Positions 59,576 through 64,000 of a DNA stretch of 64,000 nt are shown piece by piece; the first letter of the stretch is position 1, and each line of letters begins with the position of its first letter. The notes under the pieces were generated by a model. It saw only the letters and a program-made list of their open reading frames with translations. It was not told the DNA's origin and did no database searches. The DNA is from Halopseudomonas nanhaiensis (lineage in GTDB: Bacteria; Pseudomonadota; Gammaproteobacteria; Pseudomonadales; Pseudomonadaceae): contig NZ_CP073751.1 in NCBI RefSeq assembly GCF_020025155.1, positions 2,232,001-2,296,000 of the forward strand. The letters are read 5' to 3'. The translations under genes were made by a program, and so were the position numbers.

Positions 59576-62500
59576 GGGATGCTCCTGCAGAATGCTCTTC
59601 ATCGGCGGCCACGGATGCCCTCCGCTCTCCCCGCTTGGCCAGGCTTCGCAGTGCGACGTAGAACACCGGGGTCAGCAGCAGCCCGAACAACGTGACGCCG
59701 ATCATGCCGGTGAACACGGTGATCCCCATCGCATTGCGCACCTCCGCGCCCGCGCCGCTGGCCAGTACCAGCGGGACAACGCCGGCAATGAAGGCAACCG
59801 AGGTCATGATGATCGGACGCAGGCGCAGGCGGCTGGCTTCCAGCGCGGCACTCACCGTATCGCGGCCTTGCAGTTCGAGTTCACGGGCGAACTCGACGAT
59901 GAGGATGGCGTTCTTGCACGCCAACCCCATCAGCACCACGAGCCCGACCTGGACGAAAATGTTGTTGTCGCCACCGCTGAGCCACACGCCGAACAGCGCA
60001 GCGAGCAGACACATTGGCACGATGAGAATGACCGCCAGCGGCATCACCCAGCTTTCGTACAGCGCGGCAAGCACCAGGAATACCAGCAGAAGCGCCAGCG
60101 GGAACACCACCATTGCCGCGTTGCCCTGAGTCACCTGCTGAAAGCTCAGGTCGGTCCATTCCAGGGTCATGCCGGCAGGCAGCACACCATCCGCCACCTC
60201 CGTCACCGCGGCCAGCGTCTGCGCCGACGACAGCACCGACGGGTCCGATTGGCCGATGAGATCCGCCGCCGGATAGCCGTTGTAGCGGATCACCGGGTCC
60301 GGGCCGAAGCTTTCACGCAGGGTGACCATGGTGTTGAGCGGGACCATGTCATCGTTGGCGTTGCGGGTGTACAGATGGTCAATGTCGCTGGGGTTGTCCC
60401 GAAACTGCGAGTCGGCCTGCGCCATGACCCGGTAGGTGCGGCCGAACAGGTTGAAGTCGTTGATGTACTGCGAGCCGAAGTACAGCTGCAGGCTGCCAAA
60501 CAGATCGTCCAGCTGAACACCCTGCGCCTTGGCCTGGATGCGATCCACCTCGGCATCCAGCTGAGGGACATTGGCCTGATAGGAGCTGAACGGGTAAAAC
60601 ATTCCCGGCGTCTGACTCAAGGCACCGGCCAACTCGTTGGTGGCGGTCTGCAGCTCGCCGTAGCCGGCTCCGCGCCGGTCCTGCAAATACACCGAATAGC
60701 CCGAACCAGCCCCCAATCCAAACACGGGCGGTGGCATGAAGGTGATCGCGAAACCTTCCTTGATGCCAGCGAGCTGCGCATTGATGTCGTCCGATATCTC
60801 CTGCGCGGTGCGGTCGCGCTCATCGAAGTCATCGAACACCATGAACACGGTACCGACGTTCGGCGTATTCGTCCCTTGCAGGGCGTTGAAGCCGACGAAT
60901 GCGAGCGCGTCTGACACGCCCTCGGTCTGCATTGCCAGCTCGCTGACGCGCCGGGCGACGGCTTCGGTACGGTCCAGCGAGGCACCTTCCGGCAGGCGAA
61001 TACTGCCGATCAGGTAGGTCTTGTCCTGGTTTGGAATGAAGCCGCCCGGCACCTGGCCGAACATTACCGCCGTTCCGCCGAGCAATATCACATAGAGCCC
61101 GAACACCGATCCGCGGCGGCTCAGGCTGCGTCCAACCAGCCGCTCGTACCGCTGCGCGTTGCGCTGGAAGAAGCGATTGAACGGGCGGAAGACCCAGCCG
61201 AACAGGCGGTCGATGAGGCGCGCCGGCAGATCCGGTAGTGCGCCGTGCGGCTTGAGCAGCGTCGCAGCCAGTGCCGGTGACAGGGTCAGCGAATTGATTG
61301 CCGAAATCACCGTGGCAATGGCGATGGTCATGGCGAACTGGCGGTAGAACTGGCCGGTGATGCCATCCAGAAAGGCCATCGGTACGAAGACAGCGCACAG
61401 CACCAGGCTGATGGCCACGATCGGGCCGCTCACTTCACGCATTGCCTGATGCGCCGCAGGCAGGGGTGCGAGTCCGGCCTCGATATTACGCTCGACGTTT
61501 TCCACCACGACGATGGCGTCATCCACCACGATGCCAATCGCCAGCACCATGGCAAATAGCGTCAAGGTGTTGATCGAAAAGCCCATCATCAACAACACGG
61601 CGAAGGTACCGACGATCGACACCGGTACCGCCAGCAGCGGGATCAGCGATGCGCGCCAGGTCTGCAGGAACAGGATCACCACCAGCACCACCAACGCGAC
61701 CGCTTCGAGCAACGTGATGATCACTGCCTTGATCGATGTGCTGACGAATACCGTCGGGTCGTAGGCGACCTCCCAGCTCAGACCCTCGGGGAACTCGCCT
61801 TCCAGTTCCGCCATCTTCTCGCGAACCGCTGCGGACACGTCGAGGGAGTTGGACCCGGGTGCCTGGAAAATCGGCAACGCCACCGCCTGACGGTTATTGA
61901 GCAGCGCGCGCAGGGCGTCCTGCGACGCTGCAAGCTCGACACGAGCGACGTCCTTGAGCAGCGTAACTTCGCCCTGAGCGCCGGTCTTGAGCACGATGTT
62001 CTCGAACTCCTCGACGCTTTCCAGGCGGCCCTGGGCGTTGATCGAAATCAGCATGTCAGAGCGATCCGGCATCGGCGGCGCGCCGATCTGGCCGGCGGAG
62101 ACCTGGATGTTCTGCTCGCGCACCGCATTACTGATGTCGCCAGCCGTCACTCCCAGCGCAGCGGCTCGCTGAGGGTCGATCCACAGCCGCATGGCGTAGT
62201 CACCCGAGCCAAACAGCCCGGCCTGCCCCACCCCGGGGATCCGCGCCAGCTCATCGCGAATGTGCAGTACCGCGTAATTGCGGATATAGGTGGCATCCAG
62301 ACTGTCGTCCGGCGAGGTCAAGTGTACCGCCATCATCAGATTGGGCGACTGTTTCTGCGTGGTCACGCCGAGCTGGCGGACATCCTCAGGCAGACGCGGA
62401 AGCGCCTGGGACACACGGTTCTGAACCTGAACCTGCGCCTGATCAGCATCGGTACCCAGCGCGAAGGTGACGGTCAGCGCCAGGCTGCCATCGCTGCCGG

Positions 62501-62750
62501 CGACCGACTTCATGTAGATCATGTCCTCGACGCCGTTGATAGCTTCTTCCAGCGGCGTTGCCACGGTTTCGGAAATGGTCTGGGGGTTGGCTCCGGGGTA
62601 GCTGGCACTCACCAGCACGCTCGGCGGAACCACCTCCGGATACTCGCTGACCGGCAGCAGTGGGATGCTGATCAGCCCCACCACGAAGATGATGATCGAC
62701 AGCACCGAAGCAAAGATCGGCCTGTCTACGAAGAAACGCGAAATATTCAC
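59568..62750 (-). CDS. RND multidrug efflux pump (HAE-1 family, MexF-like)
   Basis: A 1060-residue inner-membrane pump, of AcrB/MexF size. It starts MNISRFFVDRPIFASVLSII, has LPVSEYPEVVPPSVLVSASYPGANPQTISETVATPLEEAI (in parts) and MVLAIGIVVDDAIVVVENVERN with the paired Asp of the proton relay (AcrB Asp407/408). Two large periplasmic loops and twelve membrane helices are evident. The N-terminal third and adaptor resemble MexF/BepE/OqxB. It exports drugs and organic molecules in antiport with H+. Encoded between the adaptor and outer-membrane channel; no adjacent MexT-type regulator is visible in the window. Confidence 0.95.
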   Translation of the reverse strand: MNISRFFVDRPIFASVLSIIIFVVGLISIPLLPVSEYPEVVPPSVLVSASYPGANPQTISETVATPLEEAINGVEDMIYMKSVAGSDGSLALTVTFALGTDADQAQVQVQNRVSQALPRLPEDVRQLGVTTQKQSPNLMMAVHLTSPDDSLDATYIRNYAVLHIRDELARIPGVGQAGLFGSGDYAMRLWIDPQRAAALGVTAGDISNAVREQNIQVSAGQIGAPPMPDRSDMLISINAQGRLESVEEFENIVLKTGAQGEVTLLKDVARVELAASQDALRALLNNRQAVALPIFQAPGSNSLDVSAAVREKMAELEGEFPEGLSWEVAYDPTVFVSTSIKAVIITLLEAVALVVLVVILFLQTWRASLIPLLAVPVSIVGTFAVLLMMGFSINTLTLFAMVLAIGIVVDDAIVVVENVERNIEAGLAPLPAAHQAMREVSGPIVAISLVLCAVFVPMAFLDGITGQFYRQFAMTIAIATVISAINSLTLSPALAATLLKPHGALPDLPARLIDRLFGWVFRPFNRFFQRNAQRYERLVGRSLSRRGSVFGLYVILLGGTAVMFGQVPGGFIPNQDKTYLIGSIRLPEGASLDRTEAVARRVSELAMQTEGVSDALAFVGFNALQGTNTPNVGTVFMVFDDFDERDRTAQEISDDINAQLAGIKEGFAITFMPPPVFGLGAGSGYSVYLQDRRGAGYGELQTATNELAGALSQTPGMFYPFSSYQANVPQLDAEVDRIQAKAQGVQLDDLFGSLQLYFGSQYINDFNLFGRTYRVMAQADSQFRDNPSDIDHLYTRNANDDMVPLNTMVTLRESFGPDPVIRYNGYPAADLIGQSDPSVLSSAQTLAAVTEVADGVLPAGMTLEWTDLSFQQVTQGNAAMVVFPLALLLVFLVLAALYESWVMPLAVILIVPMCLLAALFGVWLSGGDNNIFVQVGLVVLMGLACKNAILIVEFARELELQGRDTVSAALEASRLRLRPIIMTSVAFIAGVVPLVLASGAGAEVRNAMGITVFTGMIGVTLFGLLLTPVFYVALRSLAKRGERRASVAADEEHSAGASHV

Positions 62751-62830
62751 GGCAACAGCCCCCCGGAGCGCGTCGGTTGACGCGCCCGATTCAGTATCAG
62801 AAAGAAGATGGGATAAGGCGGAACGCTAGC

Positions 62831-63985
62831 TCATCGAGACATCGTCGCAGCGACCACCGGCGCCGGCGAGCTGCGCATGGTCACCAGCGCCGGGGCAACC
62901 TGCATGCCGGGGAACGCGATCTTCTGCAACCCGTTGACCACCACGCGTTCACCTGCTGCCAGCCCGGCCGTGACGACCAGCATGCCGTCCACCCTGCGAC
63001 CGGTCTGCACCACCCGCCGCTCGGCTCGGTTATCGTCGCTCAGCACGTAAAGATAGCGCCGGTCCTGGTCAGTCATCACCGCCTTCTGGTCCACCAGAAG
63101 CGCTTCGGGCGCCGAGGCGATCGGCATTTCGACCCGAGCGAACTGACCGGGGCGTAGCGCACCGTCCGGGTTGGCTACCCGAGCCCGATACTGCAGGGTC
63201 CCGGTGCGGGGGTTGTATTGGTTGTCGACAAAATCCAGCTGCCCGCGGAAGGGGAAATTGTCCTGTCCCGCCAGCCCGATGCGCACCGGGGTCTTCGGCC
63301 CATGCGGATTGTCCTGCACGGTCTGCTGGTCACTTTCGAAGTAGACGTAGAGCGGGTCCACCGACACGAGTGTGGACAACAGGGTTGTATCGGCCGTCGC
63401 CAGATTGCCTCGGCTGACCTCAGCGCGGCCGATCCGCCCACTGACCGGCGCCTTGACCTCGGTATAGGCAAGATTCAGCTGCGCACTCTGGAGTGTTGCA
63501 CTGGCTGCTTCCACCGCCGCCTCAGCCATGCGCTTTGCCGCGCTACGCTGCTCGAACTCTTCGCGGGAGATCGCCTGGCGCTTCCAGAGCTGTTCCGACC
63601 GGGCGGCTTCGCTGGAAGCCAATGCCAGCCGACTGCGGGCCTGGGCCAACTCGGCCTGGGCGAGCTGCTCGCGAGCCTGGTACGGCCGCCGGTCGATGAC
63701 AAACAGTACATCGCCTTCGCTGACCAGAGCCCCCTCCTGAAAACGCACCTCCTCTATATAGCCGCTTACCCTCGGACGAAGCTCGACTGTCTGCGGCGCT
63801 TCAACTCGACCGCTGAAGGCTCCCCACAGGGTTACCGGCTCGGCTTCGACAACCGCCACCTCGACTTCCGGAGGGGGTACGGCTGCGGCATCGTCCTCGC
63901 CTCGGGCATCGCAGCCGGCCAGGACAGCCGAAAGAAAGGCCGCGAGCATCGCTGCCTTGGCATTGTTGATAGTGGTGGTTCGCAT
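62831..63985 (-). CDS. RND efflux periplasmic adaptor (MexE-like, lipoprotein)
   Basis: A 384-residue membrane-fusion protein. The signal peptide ends LAGC (Cys25). The lipoyl half-motifs are VTLWGAFSGRVEAPQTVELRPRVSGYIEEVRFQEGALVSEGDVLFVID (in parts) and LNLAYTEVKAPVSGRIGRAEVSRGNLA. A coiled-coil hairpin lies between them, followed by the beta-barrel segment. It bridges the pump and outer-membrane channel. The gene order adaptor-pump-channel is that of mexEF-oprN; the pump starts 80 nt after its stop. A few bases of its promoter region are in the window. Confidence 0.94.
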   Translation of the reverse strand: MRTTTINNAKAAMLAAFLSAVLAGCDARGEDDAAAVPPPEVEVAVVEAEPVTLWGAFSGRVEAPQTVELRPRVSGYIEEVRFQEGALVSEGDVLFVIDRRPYQAREQLAQAELAQARSRLALASSEAARSEQLWKRQAISREEFEQRSAAKRMAEAAVEAASATLQSAQLNLAYTEVKAPVSGRIGRAEVSRGNLATADTTLLSTLVSVDPLYVYFESDQQTVQDNPHGPKTPVRIGLAGQDNFPFRGQLDFVDNQYNPRTGTLQYRARVANPDGALRPGQFARVEMPIASAPEALLVDQKAVMTDQDRRYLYVLSDDNRAERRVVQTGRRVDGMLVVTAGLAAGERVVVNGLQKIAFPGMQVAPALVTMRSSPAPVVAATMSR

Positions 63986-64000
63986 GGCGTTCTCGCTTCC

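Noticed and set aside
59364..60914. 516-codon plus-strand frame opposite the RND pump
   Set aside because: Composition rich in His/Gln/Arg and lies entirely against a canonical MexF-like gene.
1..64000. CRISPR array, tRNA/rRNA gene, insertion sequence or prophage
   Set aside because: No regularly spaced repeats, tRNA-like cloverleaf, transposase or phage structural gene was seen; terminal inverted repeats were not found around any module.

Overview
The window reads as an ordinary chromosomal stretch of a GC-rich member of the Pseudomonadaceae. Pseudomonas-type versions of pdxB, tusA next to rlmM, rstAB, a metR-type regulator, a MexEF-OprN-type pump and a PmpM-like MATE transporter support this. 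The secreted polyester-hydrolase-like enzymes, alkylsulfatase and zinc/siderophore receptors suggest the marine/hydrocarbon-associated Halopseudomonas (P. pertucinogena) lineage; that placement is inference. No rRNA, tRNA, CRISPR array, insertion sequence or prophage was recognised.

Layout. 1-8.5 kb: housekeeping genes (AcoX-like kinase cut by the edge, pdxB, epmC, MATE pump, DUF3080 lipoprotein, tusA, ABM protein, rlmM, metR). 8.5-11.9 kb: three tandem secreted alpha/beta hydrolases of the PETase/dienelactone-hydrolase type. Each is a separate transcription unit with its own upstream box and terminator. 12-15.6 kb: an SDR, a large hydrolase lipoprotein and a QsdR-type TetR regulator. 15.6-25.7 kb: RstAB-type two-component system, formamidase-like protein, a PstS-like/OmpA fusion, a CIA30-family protein behind a 17-codon coupled leader ORF, topoisomerase IB, glycerate kinase and a Tat-exported PhoX-like protein. 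25.9-34.7 kb: a Fur-type ferric-siderophore locus (TonB receptor, complete BtuCDF/FepBDGC-type importer), with a divergent exporter-fold ABC protein translationally coupled to an FhuF-type [2Fe-2S] reductase; no siderophore biosynthesis genes are in view. 34.9-39.6 kb: a small membrane protein, ZnuD behind a perfect Zur-type inverted repeat, and a spinster-type MFS carrier behind a 20-bp perfect palindrome. 39.7-42.1 kb: a three-gene cluster of membrane-tethered Mrr nuclease, Cys-containing membrane protein and NYN-LOTUS protein. 42.3-48.3 kb: type-B carboxylesterase lipoprotein, TetR-MFS pair and LysR-azoreductase pair. 48.4-54.5 kb: nadE, HerA-like ATPase, OsmC-YcaO fusion and an orphan WecG/TagA transferase. 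54.6-64 kb: alkylsulfatase, CDF transporter with DoxX, and an RND efflux operon running off the right side.

The strongest non-textbook signals are regulatory. A box (ACCCRAAYAGGYGAGT) lies 121-122 bp upstream of all three tandem hydrolases and a palindromic relative lies upstream of the carboxylesterase lipoprotein. This suggests a dedicated secreted-esterase regulon. A second 14-mer (ACSGAAAASTGACG) appears in three separate intergenic regions. The most interesting gene modules are the tandem hydrolase array, the exporter-fold ABC/FhuF pair and the Mrr/NYN membrane cluster. All function calls come from reading the translated sequence against remembered family motifs; no search was run.
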